DNA of 64,000 bases. It comes from Marinimicrobium agarilyticum DSM 16975. Lineage in GTDB: Bacteria > Pseudomonadota > Gammaproteobacteria > Pseudomonadales > Cellvibrionaceae. Shown in pieces: positions 18,217 through 27,734 of the stretch. Numbering within the stretch: position 1 is the first letter of the stretch; every line of letters starts with the position of its first letter. The stretch spans positions 394,964-458,963 of the forward strand of contig NZ_AUHU01000005.1 in NCBI RefSeq assembly GCF_000423345.1, written 5' to 3'. The notes below the pieces were generated by a model. That model was not told where the DNA came from. It searched no databases and was given only the letters and a program-made list of their open reading frames with translations. The translations under genes and the position numbers were made by a program.

Positions 18217-19059
18217 ATGGCGCGACCCCCGTCAAGGCCACAGGGGAGGGGGACGATCTGTCGCGGCCACGATAACCACCCACATATTTCCGGCCCCATT
18301 CACTGCATCGGCCACAGCCTGGGCGGCGCCGTTGCCTCCCTGGTGGCTGACTGGATCAAAAGCCACCGCGCCAACCCCGTCAGACTCTATACGTTCGGTG
18401 CACCGCGCGTCGGCATGGAGAGTTTTGCCCGACGTCTTACCAACCAACTGAATACCGGTAATATTTACCGAGTACACCATAAAACCGACCCGGCTTCGAT
18501 GATTCCCATCTACCCCTTCATCCATGCACCCATGCCCGGGGAAGGCTACCGTATCCCTTACGGGCACGGTGTCCTTTCATTTGCCGCGCACCGCATTGGT
18601 AATTATGTGGAGAGCACCCGCCATTGCAGCTGGTTGGCATTGAAAGCCCGGCCCAACCCGGAATTGGGTGAGCAGGCGCTTGAGCGGTGGTTGAACTCGG
18701 ATATGCCGGACAACCCGGCGGACCCTTCCGTCTGGGAGCGTGTCAATGCGGCGATGGGGTGGGTGTTGGGCAAGATCAGTGCTGTTTTTCTGGCCCCGGT
18801 TCAGATGGCGGTCATGGGTGGTCTGACATTGGCGGATCGAATCGCCTTGGCCTTGCGTCAGGGGGTTGAGGCTTCAAAGGAGGTGGGTTTTTGGGTGGCT
18901 CGTTTGATGCGGCGAATCATGCAGTTGTTGGGCATCGGGGCGATCGTTAAAACCACGGCCGAGCTCACCCGTGAGTTGATGCGCTGGGTGCTGGCGAGGT
19001 TGATTGATCGCATGACCCAGATGGCGCAGCGGGCCCTTCGTCATTTGAATGGTCGTTAG
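18217..19059 (+). CDS. Class 3 lipase-like protein, N-terminally truncated
   Basis: The nucleophile elbow GHSLGGA lies at residues 32-38, followed by RLYTFGAPRVG and a NIYRVHHKTDPASMIP segment with the Asp, then HGVLSF with a candidate His. These are class 3 alpha/beta-hydrolase lipase features. In this family the elbow normally follows more than 100 residues of fold. Here only 31 odd residues (MARPPSRPQGRGTICRGH...) precede it, and only 98 bases separate the gene from its divergent neighbour. The 5' part has evidently been lost. The C-terminal 120 residues are helical and amphipathic. AGGAG lies before ATG 18217, so a product may still be made, but a functional enzyme is doubtful. It is probably a decaying pseudogene. 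Confidence 0.65.
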   Translation: MARPPSRPQGRGTICRGHDNHPHISGPIHCIGHSLGGAVASLVADWIKSHRANPVRLYTFGAPRVGMESFARRLTNQLNTGNIYRVHHKTDPASMIPIYPFIHAPMPGEGYRIPYGHGVLSFAAHRIGNYVESTRHCSWLALKARPNPELGEQALERWLNSDMPDNPADPSVWERVNAAMGWVLGKISAVFLAPVQMAVMGGLTLADRIALALRQGVEASKEVGFWVARLMRRIMQLLGIGAIVKTTAELTRELMRWVLARLIDRMTQMAQRALRHLNGR

Positions 19060-19091
19060 TTTTTAGCTCGAACGACTCCGTGATGGCGTTA

Positions 19092-19215
19092 TGTCCGGCC
19101 AGGAGTGGGATAGAGGGTATCCAGACACGCCGTAAACCCATCCCTGGGGGCTCGAATCGCGGGTCCCCCGCTCCACGGTCTGGATACCCTCTATCCCACT
19201 CCTGGCCTCAGTGCC
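19092..19215. repeat. Palindromic repeat family 1, copy C (perfect 30-bp stem)
   Basis: Arm 19097-19126 is exactly complementary to 19178-19207 over 30 bases. The 51-base loop (19127-19177) is identical to that of copy E. It includes ACGCCGTAAACCCATCC, then a GGGGG/CCCCC inner hairpin, then GCTCCACG. The flanks ATGTCCGG and CCTCAGTGCCA are the family ends. It begins about 33 bases after the lipase-like stop. Confidence 0.9.
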
Positions 19216-19237
19216 ACGCAACAATAATCTATTAGAG

Positions 19238-19275
19238 CGGCGGGTGGCGCGCTTCGCGCTTACCGCGCCCTACGA
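19238..19275. repeat. REP-like repeat family 2, copy H3 (single unit)
   Basis: On the minus strand this reads CGTAGGGCGCGGTAAGCGCG then AAGCGCGCCACCC. It is a single hairpin clearly related to the arms of H1 and H2 (CGTAGGGTAGGTAAG...CGCCACCTAC). It lies between palindromes C and D. Confidence 0.6.
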
Positions 19276-19326
19276 GTCAGAGACGTCCATCAAGAAAAAG
19301 GTGGCTGAATGTGTGAGGATAATTGT

Positions 19327-19452
19327 GGCACTTAGGTCCTGCGGGGCTTGTACTGTTTGTAGACTCTCTGAGGCATGGATGCCGATGAGAAGCCTCCATG
19401 GATGGATTCACGGCGGGTCTACAAACAGTACAAGCCCCGCAGGACCGGACGT
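19327..19452. repeat. Palindromic repeat family 1, copy D (perfect stem, divergent loop)
   Basis: Arm 19335-19364 is exactly complementary to 19417-19446 over 30 bases. Half of the 52-base loop keeps the family core in reverse orientation (CCTCCATGGATGGATTCACG). The other half (CTCTCTGAGGCATGGATGCC) differs from the usual GTGGAGCGGGGG sequence. The flanks GGCACTTAGG and CCGGACGTGA fit the family. It lies 51 bases beyond the metH stop and is in a position to end metH transcription. Confidence 0.88.
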
Positions 19453-19497
19453 GAAGAGGCACCACAACAAAACCTAGCAGGTCATGATGCTCCGACG

Positions 19498-22400
19498 TTA
19501 ATCAGCCCCAGGTTCATACCCCAGGATAGGACTCAACCAACGCTCCATCTCCACCAGGCTCATATCCTTGCGCTTGGCCAGGCTCTCCACCTGATCCTTC
19601 TGAATTTTACCCACATTGAAATACTTCGACTTCGGATGAGAAAAATACCAACCGGAGACCGCCGCCGTGGGATACATCGCAAAACTGTCCGTCAACTCCA
19701 GGCCAGTGTTGTTCTCCGCATCCAGCACCCGGAACAGCGTCGCCTTCTCTGTATGATCCGGGCAGGCCGGGTAACCGGGGGCAGGGCGGATGCCCGTATA
19801 CTTCTCCCGAATTAACTCCTCGTTCGACAGCTGCTCATCCGGCTCGTAGCCCCAAAACTCTTTGCGAACCCGGCGATGCATATGCTCCGCGAAGGCCTCT
19901 GCCAAACGGTCCGCCAATGCCTTGACCATAATGCTGTTGTAATCGTCCCCGGCCTTCTCGTACTCCTTTGCCAGCTCCTCGGCACCGATGCCCGCCGTGA
20001 CCGCAAAGCCACCGACATAATCCTGCTTGCCACTGTCTTTGGGTGCCACAAAATCCGCCAGCGAATAGTTGGCGGGATCATTGCCCGGCTTCTGGTTTTG
20101 TTGGCGAATATGGTGCAGCGTGTCGATCACATTGCCTTGTTCGTCATACAGCTCGATATCGTCGTGCTGAACCGTGTTGGCCGGCCAGAAGCCGATCACG
20201 CCTCGCGCCTTCAGGCGCCTTTCGTCGATCAACTTGCGGAGCATTTTCTGGGCGTCGTCAAACAGATTGCGGGCCGCCTCTCCCACAACATCGTCATCGA
20301 GTATCTTGGGATACTTGCCCACAAGATCCCAGGACATAAAGAAGGGCGTCCAGTCGAACGTATCCAGCAGCTTCTCCAGCGGGTAATCATCAAACACCTT
20401 CAAACCGGTAAAAGCGGGAACCGGCGGGGTGTATTCATCCCACCCCATTTGGGGCGCGTTCTCAATCGCTTTGGGATAGGTGCGCAGGGTGCCACGCGGT
20501 TTGCGGTTGGCGTTACGTACGCGCACTTTTTCGTACTCGGTCTGCAGGTCAGAGACAAACTTGTCCCGGCTGGTCTCGGACAGCAGGTGACCGGCCACGC
20601 CAACGGCACGGGAGGCATCTGCCACGTACACGACCTGGTTCAAATTGAAGGCCGGATCGATTTTGACCGCTGTGTGTGCTTTTGAAGTGGTGGCGCCACC
20701 GATCATCAATGGCTTATCAATGCCCTGGCGCTGCATTTCCCGGGCGACGTTGACCATCTCATCGAGCGACGGGGTGATCAGGCCAGACAGGCCGATAATA
20801 TCGCAGTTCTCTTCTTGGGCCACTTTCAGGATTTTCTCCGTGGGCACCATCACTCCCAGGTCGACGACCTCGTAGTTATTACACTGTAAGACCACGCCCA
20901 CGATATTTTTTCCGATATCGTGAACGTCGCCTTTCACCGTGGCCATCAGAATTTTGCCGTTGGGTTTGCTGGCTTCGGTTTTCTCTTCCTCAATGTACGG
21001 CTGCAAGTAGGCCACCGACTGCTTCATGACGCGTGCGGATTTGACCACCTGAGGCAGGAACATTTTGCCGGCGCCGAACAGGTCGCCCACCACATTCATA
21101 CCGTCCATCAAAGGACCTTCGATCACTTCCAGCGGCTTCGCGGCTCGCTGCCGGGCTTCTTCCGTGTCGTCGATAATGTAGGCGGTAATGCCTTTGACCA
21201 GCGAGTGCTCGATGCGTTTTTCCACCGGCCAGCTGCGCCACTCAAGGTCTTCTTTTTTCTCGCCGGTACTGCCGTCGCCTTTGTATTTCTCGGCAATATC
21301 CAGCAGCGCCTCGGTGCCGTTGTCGGTGCGGTTGAGCACCACATCTTCCACTTTCTCTTTCAGCTCCGCGGGCAGGTCGTCGTACACCGCCAACTGGCTG
21401 GCGTTGACAATACCCATGTTCAGGCCGGCGCGGATGGCGTGGTAAAGAAAGACCGAGTGGATGGCTTCGCGTACCGGGTTGTTGCCCCGGAAGGAGAAAG
21501 AGACGTTCGACACACCGCCGCTCACCCCCGCGTGGGGCAGGTTGTCCCGAATCCACCGAGTGGCTTCGATAAAGTCTACGGCGTAGTTGTTGTGCTCATC
21601 GATCCCGGTCGCGATCGCGAAGATATTGGGGTCGAAAATAATGTCTTGCGGTGGGAAGCCCACCTTGTCCACCAGGAGGCGATAGGACCGCTCACAGATT
21701 TCTTTTTTGCGCGCGGCGGTGTCGGCCTGACCGTCTTCGTCAAATGCCATCACCACCACAGCGGCGCCGTACCGGCGGCACAGACGGGCGCGCTCGATAA
21801 ACTCTTCCTCGCCTTCCTTCATGCTGATGGAGTTGACGATGGGTTTGCCCTGAATGCATTTCAGGCCCGCTTCGATGACGGTCCACTTCGAGGAGTCCAC
21901 CATCACGGGGACCCGAGCAATGTCCGGCTCGCCTGCGATCAGGTTGAGAAAACGAACCATCGCCTTCTCGGAGTCGAGCATGGCTTCGTCCATATTGACG
22001 TCCACCACCTGGGCGCCGCCTTCCACCTGCTCCAGCGCCACTTCCAGTGCGGTGGTGTAATCCTCCTCCATGATCAGCCGCTTGAACCGGGCAGAGCCGG
22101 TCACGTTGCAGCGCTCGCCCACGTTGACGAACAGCGACTCCTTGGTGATGTTGAACGGCTCCAGGCCGGACAGGCGACAGGCCGGTTCAATCTCGGGCTT
22201 CGCGCGGGGAGCGTGCTTGGCGACAGCTTCGGCGATGGCCTGAATGTGTTCGGGCGTGGTCCCGCAGCAGCCGCCAATGATGTTCACCAGCCCGCTGGCC
22301 GCAAACTCCTCGACCACCGCCACCATTTCTTCGGGCGACTGGTCGTATTCCCCAAACTCGTTGGGCAGACCGGCGTTGGGGTGAGCGGAAACCCAACAAT

Positions 22401-23214
22401 CGGCCACCCGGGACAGTTCCTGCACATAGGGGCGCAGCTCCTCCGCACCCAGGGCGCAGTTCAGCCCCATGGAAAAGGGTTGGGCGTGCGACAGGGAGTT
22501 GTAAAAGGCTTCGGTCGTCTGGCCGGACAGGGTGCGACCGGAGGCATCGGTAATGGTGCCGGAGATCATCAGCGGCAGCTCGACACCATTCTTCTCGAAG
22601 TATTCCTGCACCGCGAACACGGCGGCTTTGGCGTTCAGGGTATCGAACACCGTCTCCACCAGGATAAGGTCGGAGCCCCCGCGCACCAGTCCGTCCAGCG
22701 CCTCCAGGTAGTTGTCCACCAGCTCGTCAAAGGTAATATTGCGCGCGCCCGGGTCGTTCACATCCGGTGAGATGGAGCAGGTACGACTGGTCGGCCCGAG
22801 CACCCCGGCCACAAAGCGGGGCTTGTCCGGGTTGTCGGCGGTGTAGTCGTCGGCAATTTCCCGCGCCAGGCGGGCGGCGGCCTGGTTGAGCTCCGGCACC
22901 AGCTCTTCCATCTCGTAGTCGGCCATGGAGACGCGAGTGGAGTTGAAGGTGTTGGTTTCGATGATGTCGGCGCCGGCGTCCAGGTAGCCTTTGTAGATGT
23001 CTTTGAGCATGACCGGCTGGGTGATGGCGAGCAGGTCGTTGTTGCCGGCGACGTCCCGGTGGTAGTCCGCAAAGCGCTTGCCCCGGTATTCGGCCTCACT
23101 GAGTTTGAGGTTCTGGATCATGGTGCCCATGCCGCCGTCCAGTATGAGGATGCGCTCGCGCACCAGGCGGTGGAGGGAGTCCAGGCGGGTTTGGCGGTCT
23201 TGTTCCAGGGTCAT
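19498..23214 (-). CDS. metH: Cobalamin-dependent methionine synthase
   Basis: MetH transfers the methyl group of 5-methyltetrahydrofolate to homocysteine through methylcobalamin. The 1238-residue protein has all four modules. The homocysteine-binding domain has zinc ligands in GLNCALG and [10 protein letters not shown]. The pterin-binding domain includes [11 protein letters not shown]. The B12-binding domain has [12 protein letters not shown] (His as the lower cobalt ligand, near residue 760) and a later GGATTS. The C-terminal reactivation domain has [15 protein letters not shown], which binds S-adenosylmethionine. Length matches E. coli MetH. No cobalamin or SAM riboswitch is visible in the upstream 120 bases. 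The gene stands alone, bracketed by palindromic repeats at both ends. Confidence 0.97.
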   Translation of the reverse strand: MTLEQDRQTRLDSLHRLVRERILILDGGMGTMIQNLKLSEAEYRGKRFADYHRDVAGNNDLLAITQPVMLKDIYKGYLDAGADIIETNTFNSTRVSMADYEMEELVPELNQAAARLAREIADDYTADNPDKPRFVAGVLGPTSRTCSISPDVNDPGARNITFDELVDNYLEALDGLVRGGSDLILVETVFDTLNAKAAVFAVQEYFEKNGVELPLMISGTITDASGRTLSGQTTEAFYNSLSHAQPFSMGLNCALGAEELRPYVQELSRVADCWVSAHPNAGLPNEFGEYDQSPEEMVAVVEEFAASGLVNIIGGCCGTTPEHIQAIAEAVAKHAPRAKPEIEPACRLSGLEPFNITKESLFVNVGERCNVTGSARFKRLIMEEDYTTALEVALEQVEGGAQVVDVNMDEAMLDSEKAMVRFLNLIAGEPDIARVPVMVDSSKWTVIEAGLKCIQGKPIVNSISMKEGEEEFIERARLCRRYGAAVVVMAFDEDGQADTAARKKEICERSYRLLVDKVGFPPQDIIFDPNIFAIATGIDEHNNYAVDFIEATRWIRDNLPHAGVSGGVSNVSFSFRGNNPVREAIHSVFLYHAIRAGLNMGIVNASQLAVYDDLPAELKEKVEDVVLNRTDNGTEALLDIAEKYKGDGSTGEKKEDLEWRSWPVEKRIEHSLVKGITAYIIDDTEEARQRAAKPLEVIEGPLMDGMNVVGDLFGAGKMFLPQVVKSARVMKQSVAYLQPYIEEEKTEASKPNGKILMATVKGDVHDIGKNIVGVVLQCNNYEVVDLGVMVPTEKILKVAQEENCDIIGLSGLITPSLDEMVNVAREMQRQGIDKPLMIGGATTSKAHTAVKIDPAFNLNQVVYVADASRAVGVAGHLLSETSRDKFVSDLQTEYEKVRVRNANRKPRGTLRTYPKAIENAPQMGWDEYTPPVPAFTGLKVFDDYPLEKLLDTFDWTPFFMSWDLVGKYPKILDDDVVGEAARNLFDDAQKMLRKLIDERRLKARGVIGFWPANTVQHDDIELYDEQGNVIDTLHHIRQQNQKPGNDPANYSLADFVAPKDSGKQDYVGGFAVTAGIGAEELAKEYEKAGDDYNSIMVKALADRLAEAFAEHMHRRVRKEFWGYEPDEQLSNEELIREKYTGIRPAPGYPACPDHTEKATLFRVLDAENNTGLELTDSFAMYPTAAVSGWYFSHPKSKYFNVGKIQKDQVESLAKRKDMSLVEMERWLSPILGYEPGAD

Positions 23215-23330
23215 GGAGTACCTATTCAGTGGGCGTTGACGTCGTTCGAAAGGGCGTGGATTTTAGCAGAAATGGCGCGCCGCCGCAGGTTCTAGGTGGG
23301 CTGAAGGGGTTTCCTAGGTCTGTTGGTTGT

Positions 23331-23458
23331 CGTGAAGTCCGGGCCGCTGCGGTGTATACCCTTCCAAGACACGCCGTAAACCCATCCCTGGGGGCTCGAA
23401 TCGCGGGTCCCCCGCTCCACGGTCTTGGAAGGGTATACACCGCATCGGCCCTAAGTGC
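23331..23458. repeat. Palindromic repeat family 1, copy E
   Basis: Arm 23341-23370 pairs with 23422-23451 in 29 of 30 positions. The 51-base loop 23371-23421 is identical to that of copy C, although the arms match copy C's arms at only about 16 of 30 positions. The flanks GTGAAGTCCGG and CCCTAAGTGCCA are family ends. It lies about 120 bases upstream of the metH start. Confidence 0.9.
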
Positions 23459-23487
23459 CAAAACTCGCCTTGGGTGACCAACAGCAG

Positions 23488-23570
23488 CGTAGGGTAGGTA
23501 AGTGAAACGCCACCTACCTCTTTACATTCCCTGACAAACGGTAGGTGGCGCTTCGCTTTCCTACCCTACA
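23488..23570. repeat. REPIN-like repeat family 2, copy H2
   Basis: The arm 23488-23517 pairs with 23541-23570 with four mismatches around a 23-base spacer. Each arm carries GTAGGGTAGG...CGCCACCTAC as an internal hairpin, so this is two inverted REP-like units. It lies between palindromes E and F. Confidence 0.78.
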
Positions 23571-23613
23571 CATCTACTCCTTGGGCATAGCCGTAAAGAC
23601 TCGGGATATTGAT

Positions 23614-23740
23614 GGCACTGAGGTCAGGGGTGGGGTATGGCGTTTCAAGACCGTGGAGCGGGGGACCCGCGATTCGAGCCCCCATGGATGGGTTTACGGC
23701 GTGTCTTGAAAGGCCATACCTCACCCCTGACCGGAACATG
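23614..23740. repeat. Palindromic repeat family 1, copy F (reverse orientation)
   Basis: Arm 23622-23651 pairs with 23703-23732 in 28 of 30 positions; one of the two exceptions is a G-T wobble. The 51-base loop 23652-23702 is the reverse complement of the C/E loop with one base changed. The flanks are GGCACTGAGG and CCGGAACATG. It lies about 110 bases upstream of nfuA. Confidence 0.9.
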
Positions 23741-23851
23741 ATGCACCTCCAACCCCGGACCCTTTGTCTAACACGCCGATATCCCGTAAAATACCCGAGT
23801 AAATCAATCAGGTATACAGCTACCTAACGTACCGGAGTGCCAACCGCCATT

Positions 23852-24439
23852 ATGGTTAACGTACAGATTACCGAATCCGCTCAGCAGTACCTCAAAGAAC
23901 TGCTGGACAAGCAGAAAGACAGCGAAGGCGTGGGTATCCGCATGTTCGTCGCCAGCCCGGGTACCCCCCAGGCCGAGACCTGCATCGCCTACTGCCGCCC
24001 CGGCGAGGAAAAGGAAGACGACGAAGTGGTCGAGCTGACCGGCTTTAAGGCCTATTTTGAAGGCCGCAGCCTGCCGTACCTGGAAGACGCCAAGGTCGAC
24101 TACTCCTCCGACCGCATGGGCGGGCAGCTCACCATCCGGGCGCCTAACGCCAAAATGCCCAAAATCAACGACGACAGCCCCCTCGAAGACAAAGTGAACT
24201 ACATCCTCTACAACGAGGTGAATCCGGGACTGGCATCCCACGGCGGCAATGTGAGTCTGGTCGAGCTGACAGACGACAACCTGGCCATTCTGCGCTTTGG
24301 CGGCGGCTGCCAGGGTTGCGGCGCTGTGGAAGTGACGTTGAAGAACGGCGTGGAAACCGCGCTGATGGACAAGCTGCCCGAATTGAAAGGCATTCGGGAC
24401 GTCACAGACCACACTGACCGCACCAACGCCTATATTTAA
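23852..24439 (+). CDS. nfuA: Fe/S biogenesis protein NfuA
   Basis: NfuA carries 4Fe-4S clusters to target proteins, especially under iron or oxidative stress. The 195-residue protein has an N-terminal degenerate A-type scaffold domain ([34 protein letters not shown]) and a C-terminal Nfu domain. The Nfu domain has the cluster-binding CxxC in [17 protein letters not shown]. Length matches the E. coli protein (191). ATG 23852 is preferred because GGAG at 23833-23836 sits on top of the alternative GTG 23837. It is divergent from metH, with three palindromic repeats between them. Confidence 0.95.
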   Translation: MVNVQITESAQQYLKELLDKQKDSEGVGIRMFVASPGTPQAETCIAYCRPGEEKEDDEVVELTGFKAYFEGRSLPYLEDAKVDYSSDRMGGQLTIRAPNAKMPKINDDSPLEDKVNYILYNEVNPGLASHGGNVSLVELTDDNLAILRFGGGCQGCGAVEVTLKNGVETALMDKLPELKGIRDVTDHTDRTNAYI

Positions 24440-24592
24440 TCTGTTCGACACCGCCCGCCCTGCACATTTCTCCATATTTGAGGGGCGGGTGTAAATTGGT
24501 GTAAAACCAGCTGCCAACCCGTTACAAATACCTCACAATAGCCTCATCCAAGCTCAAAATAAGTCAAATTCAACCAAGAGTGATAATGACGG

Positions 24593-25777
24593 ATGGTGGC
24601 TCACCGACAGGTACTGCGAAAAGCGGCGTTTCTCGTCGTGGCGATTCTGGCCCTTCTGGCACTGATTCAGTTCTGGCCCAGCGACTCCGATAGCGGCATC
24701 CTCGCGACTACCGAGGTGCGCCGGGGCTATATCGAATCCGTGGTGACCGCCACGGGTGTACTGCAGCCGCGCACCTATGTGGACGTCGGGGCCCAGGTCT
24801 CCGGTCAGTTGGAAGCCATACACGTGCAGATCGGGGACGAGGTGGAGCAGGGGGAACTCCTGGCGGAGATCGACCCCACGGTCTATCGCGCCCGGGTCGA
24901 TGGCACGCGTGCCCAGTTGCGCAACCAGCAGGCGCAGTTGAAAGACCGGAAAGCACAATTGACCCTGGCGCAAATCCAGCTCAAACGACAACAGAACCTG
25001 TTTGCCGAGGATGCGACCACCCGCGAAGCCCTCCAAAGTGCCGAGGCGTCTCTGCGCTCGGCCGAGGCGCAGATCGAAGCATTGAGTGCCCAGATTGATC
25101 AGACCCAGTCCACGTTGCGTGCCGAAGAAGCCAACCTGGAGTACGCCAAAATCTACGCACCCATGAACGGCACCGTGGTCACCATCGACGCCCGGCAGGG
25201 TCAGACCCTGAATGCCTCCCAGCAGACCCCCTTATTGATGCGCATTGCCGACCTGGAGACCATGACCGTGCAGGCGCAGGTCTCCGAGGCGGACATCGGA
25301 AAACTTGAACCGGGCATGCCGGTGTATTTCACCACGCTCGGCAATCAGGGGCGTCGTTGGGAAGGGACTCTGACTCGTCTTGAGCCAACGCCGCTGGTCG
25401 AGAATAACGTGGTGTTGTATTACGCCCTGTTCGATGTTCCCAACAGCGGCCGGCGGCTTCTGCCCCAGATGACCGCCCAGGTATTTTTTGTGTCTGGCCG
25501 CGCCGACGACGCCCTGATCGTCCCGGTGTCTGTGCTGAGTTACGACAAGGGCGCCCGTGCTTCAAACGACGACTCGGAGGCCGGACGTCCGGCTCGAGTT
25601 TCGGTGGTTCCTGCCGGGACTGAGCCGGACGTTCGTCAGGTGCGCGTCGGAGTGACCGATCGGGTTCATGCAGAAATACTTTCGGGGCTGGAAGAGGGCG
25701 AGACCGTGCTGATGAGCGGCCCCGAAAGCCGAAGTCGTCGCGAACAGGGTGATCGGATTCCCCGGATGTTTCGCTGA
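24593..25777 (+). CDS. macA: MacA-type periplasmic adaptor (membrane fusion protein)
   Basis: This 394-residue protein is the periplasmic bridge of a tripartite efflux pump. It has an N-terminal membrane anchor ([19 protein letters not shown]). A biotinyl-lipoyl half follows ([20 protein letters not shown]), then a long coiled-coil hairpin with heptad-like [20 protein letters not shown]. The second lipoyl half ([19 protein letters not shown]) and beta-barrel domains complete it. ATG 24593 follows a weak ribosome-binding site. The stop TGA shares one base with the macB start (TGATG), so translation is coupled. Substrates of the pump cannot be told from sequence; MacAB in E. coli exports macrolides and some peptides. 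Confidence 0.88.
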   Translation: MVAHRQVLRKAAFLVVAILALLALIQFWPSDSDSGILATTEVRRGYIESVVTATGVLQPRTYVDVGAQVSGQLEAIHVQIGDEVEQGELLAEIDPTVYRARVDGTRAQLRNQQAQLKDRKAQLTLAQIQLKRQQNLFAEDATTREALQSAEASLRSAEAQIEALSAQIDQTQSTLRAEEANLEYAKIYAPMNGTVVTIDARQGQTLNASQQTPLLMRIADLETMTVQAQVSEADIGKLEPGMPVYFTTLGNQGRRWEGTLTRLEPTPLVENNVVLYYALFDVPNSGRRLLPQMTAQVFFVSGRADDALIVPVSVLSYDKGARASNDDSEAGRPARVSVVPAGTEPDVRQVRVGVTDRVHAEILSGLEEGETVLMSGPESRSRREQGDRIPRMFR

Positions 25778-27729
25778 TGTCTGTCACACCGTTACTGGAA
25801 CTGCGCGGCGTCACCAAGAGTTATCACAACGGTGAACTGGAAACTCGCGTTTTGCACGGTATCGACTTGACCGTCTACCCAGGCGAGTTTGTTGCCATCA
25901 TGGGCGCGTCCGGCTCCGGTAAATCCACTCTGATGAACATCATCGGTTGTCTGGATAAACCCACCGAAGGTTTATACCGTTTTAATGGTCGCGATGTCGC
26001 CAACCTGGATCGAGACCAGCTGGCGCAACTGCGACGGGAAGCCTTCGGCTTTGTGTTCCAGAGCTACAACCTCCTGCCCGGTGTGAGCGCGCTGGATAAC
26101 GTCGAGATGCCGGCCATTTATTCCGCGCTGACACCCGCGCAACGCAAAGCGCGGGCGAGTGAGTTGTTATCGACACTGGGCCTGGCGGATCGCCTCGACC
26201 ACAGACCGAGCCAGCTCTCCGGCGGACAGCAACAGCGGGTCTCGGTCGCCCGGGCGTTGATGAACGGAGGGCAGATCATTCTCGCCGATGAGCCCACCGG
26301 CGCGCTCGACAGTCAGAGCGGGCGTGATGTGATGGACCTGTTGCGATCCCTGTCTGCCCAGGGGCATACCATTGTCCTGATCACCCACGACGCCGAAGTG
26401 GCCAAGCACGCTCACCGTCGCATCGATATCAGTGATGGTCGTATCGTGGCCGATCCGGGACCGCAAACTCCATCGACCACGCAGACCGACCCCTCCGATC
26501 AGCCCACTGCCGACTGGCACCGTGACCCGCCCTTTACCAATGAGTTGGTGGAAGGCAGCAAAACCGCGTTTCGCTCTCTGAGCAGCAATTTATTCCGAAC
26601 CGCGCTCACATTGCTCGGCATCGTCATCGGGGTCGCCTCGGTGATCACCATGCTGGCAATCGGCGACGGTGCGCGTCAGGAAGTGGTGGACCGCATCAGT
26701 TCCATGGGCAGCAATCTGTTGCTGGTCCGCCCCGGCGGGCCGGACCAGAGGGGCGGACGCTGGACGGTCACCACTTTGGTGCCCGAAGACATGGACGCGA
26801 TCAATGTGATCGTGCCCAACGTGATCGCCGCGATTCCGGAACTGACCGGTGGGCAAACATTGCGCTACGGCAACGCCGACCATCGAGCGGAGATCAACTC
26901 CACCTCCTTTCAGTTTCCCCAGGCCCGTCAGTGGTCAGTGGCGAGCGGGAACTTTTTCACCCGGGAACAGCAGGACGACTACGCCTCAGTAGCCGTCCTG
27001 GGTCAGACCGTGGCGGACTCGTTGTTTGATGATAAAGACCCGTTGGGCGAGTACATCATGATTCATAAGGTCCTGTTCCAGGTGATCGGGGTCATGTCCG
27101 AGCGGGGCGCCTCGCCCATGGGGCAGGACCAGGACGACGTGGTGCTGGTGCCTTATACCACGGGCAGTCTGCGTATTTTCGGTCAGCAGCATTTGCGCAA
27201 CATTACCGTTGCCGTTGACGATACCAGCCAGATGAATGCCACCCAGGACGCGGTGCATCAACTGCTGTTGCAACGCCATGGCACGGAAGATTTCCAGATT
27301 CGCAACATGGCTTCCCTGATCGACACCATTTCCGAAACCCAGGATACCCTGACCTGGCTGCTCGGTTCCATCGCCGCCATTTCCTTGTTGGTGGGCGGCA
27401 TCGGCGTGATGAACATCATGCTCGTCAGCGTCACCGAACGGACCCGGGAAATCGGCGTGCGCATGGCCACCGGGGCACGCACGCGACACATCCTCCAGCA
27501 GTTCCTGATTGAAGCGTTGGTGGTTTCTGCCTTGGGCGGATTGATTGGCGTTGTCATGGGACTTGGCGTTGCGGCTATCGTCGGTTACTTCGGCACGCCG
27601 ATTCATTACTCGGTTTTACCGGTGGTGTTGGCCTTCAGTTGTGCCTTTGCCACCGGGTTGATCTTTGGTTATTTGCCAGCGCGCAAAGCGTCCCGGTTGA
27701 ACCCGGTGAACGCACTGGCGACGGAGTAA
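25777..27729 (+). CDS. macB: MacB-type ABC transporter, fused ATPase and permease
   Basis: The 650-residue inner-membrane protein begins with an ABC ATPase: Walker [10 protein letters not shown] at 43-51, signature LSGGQQQR, and Walker [14 protein letters not shown] linker follows, then the MacB/FtsX permease: one membrane helix ([17 protein letters not shown]), a large periplasmic domain of about 220 residues, and three C-terminal helices ([20 protein letters not shown] and others). This is the mechanotransmission type of transporter that drives a MacA-TolC channel. It overlaps macA by one base, and the outer-membrane factor gene starts five bases after its stop. Confidence 0.93.
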   Translation: MSVTPLLELRGVTKSYHNGELETRVLHGIDLTVYPGEFVAIMGASGSGKSTLMNIIGCLDKPTEGLYRFNGRDVANLDRDQLAQLRREAFGFVFQSYNLLPGVSALDNVEMPAIYSALTPAQRKARASELLSTLGLADRLDHRPSQLSGGQQQRVSVARALMNGGQIILADEPTGALDSQSGRDVMDLLRSLSAQGHTIVLITHDAEVAKHAHRRIDISDGRIVADPGPQTPSTTQTDPSDQPTADWHRDPPFTNELVEGSKTAFRSLSSNLFRTALTLLGIVIGVASVITMLAIGDGARQEVVDRISSMGSNLLLVRPGGPDQRGGRWTVTTLVPEDMDAINVIVPNVIAAIPELTGGQTLRYGNADHRAEINSTSFQFPQARQWSVASGNFFTREQQDDYASVAVLGQTVADSLFDDKDPLGEYIMIHKVLFQVIGVMSERGASPMGQDQDDVVLVPYTTGSLRIFGQQHLRNITVAVDDTSQMNATQDAVHQLLLQRHGTEDFQIRNMASLIDTISETQDTLTWLLGSIAAISLLVGGIGVMNIMLVSVTERTREIGVRMATGARTRHILQQFLIEALVVSALGGLIGVVMGLGVAAIVGYFGTPIHYSVLPVVLAFSCAFATGLIFGYLPARKASRLNPVNALATE

Positions 27730-27734
27730 ACGTT

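Noticed and set aside
20920..22770. 616-codon open frame opposite metH
   Set aside because: Antisense to a certain gene with all catalytic motifs; no recognisable domain and no ribosome-binding site.
23215..23330. Cobalamin or SAM riboswitch upstream of metH
   Set aside because: No B12-box or SAM-type conserved core could be found in the short upstream region.
23652..23702. tRNA T-arm-like sequence in the palindrome loop (GGGACCCGCGATTCGAGCCCCC region)
   Set aside because: The TTCGA with G/C stem looks like a T-arm, but there are no acceptor, D or anticodon arms in the right spacing, and the element is a plain hairpin.
23229..23827. Short ORFs running through the palindromes (peptides such as MDGFTACL)
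   Set aside because: The conserved loop keeps ATGGATGGGTTTACG and so opens similar short frames in several copies. Stems of different sequence change the rest, no ribosome-binding site is consistent, and conservation is explained by the nucleotide repeat.
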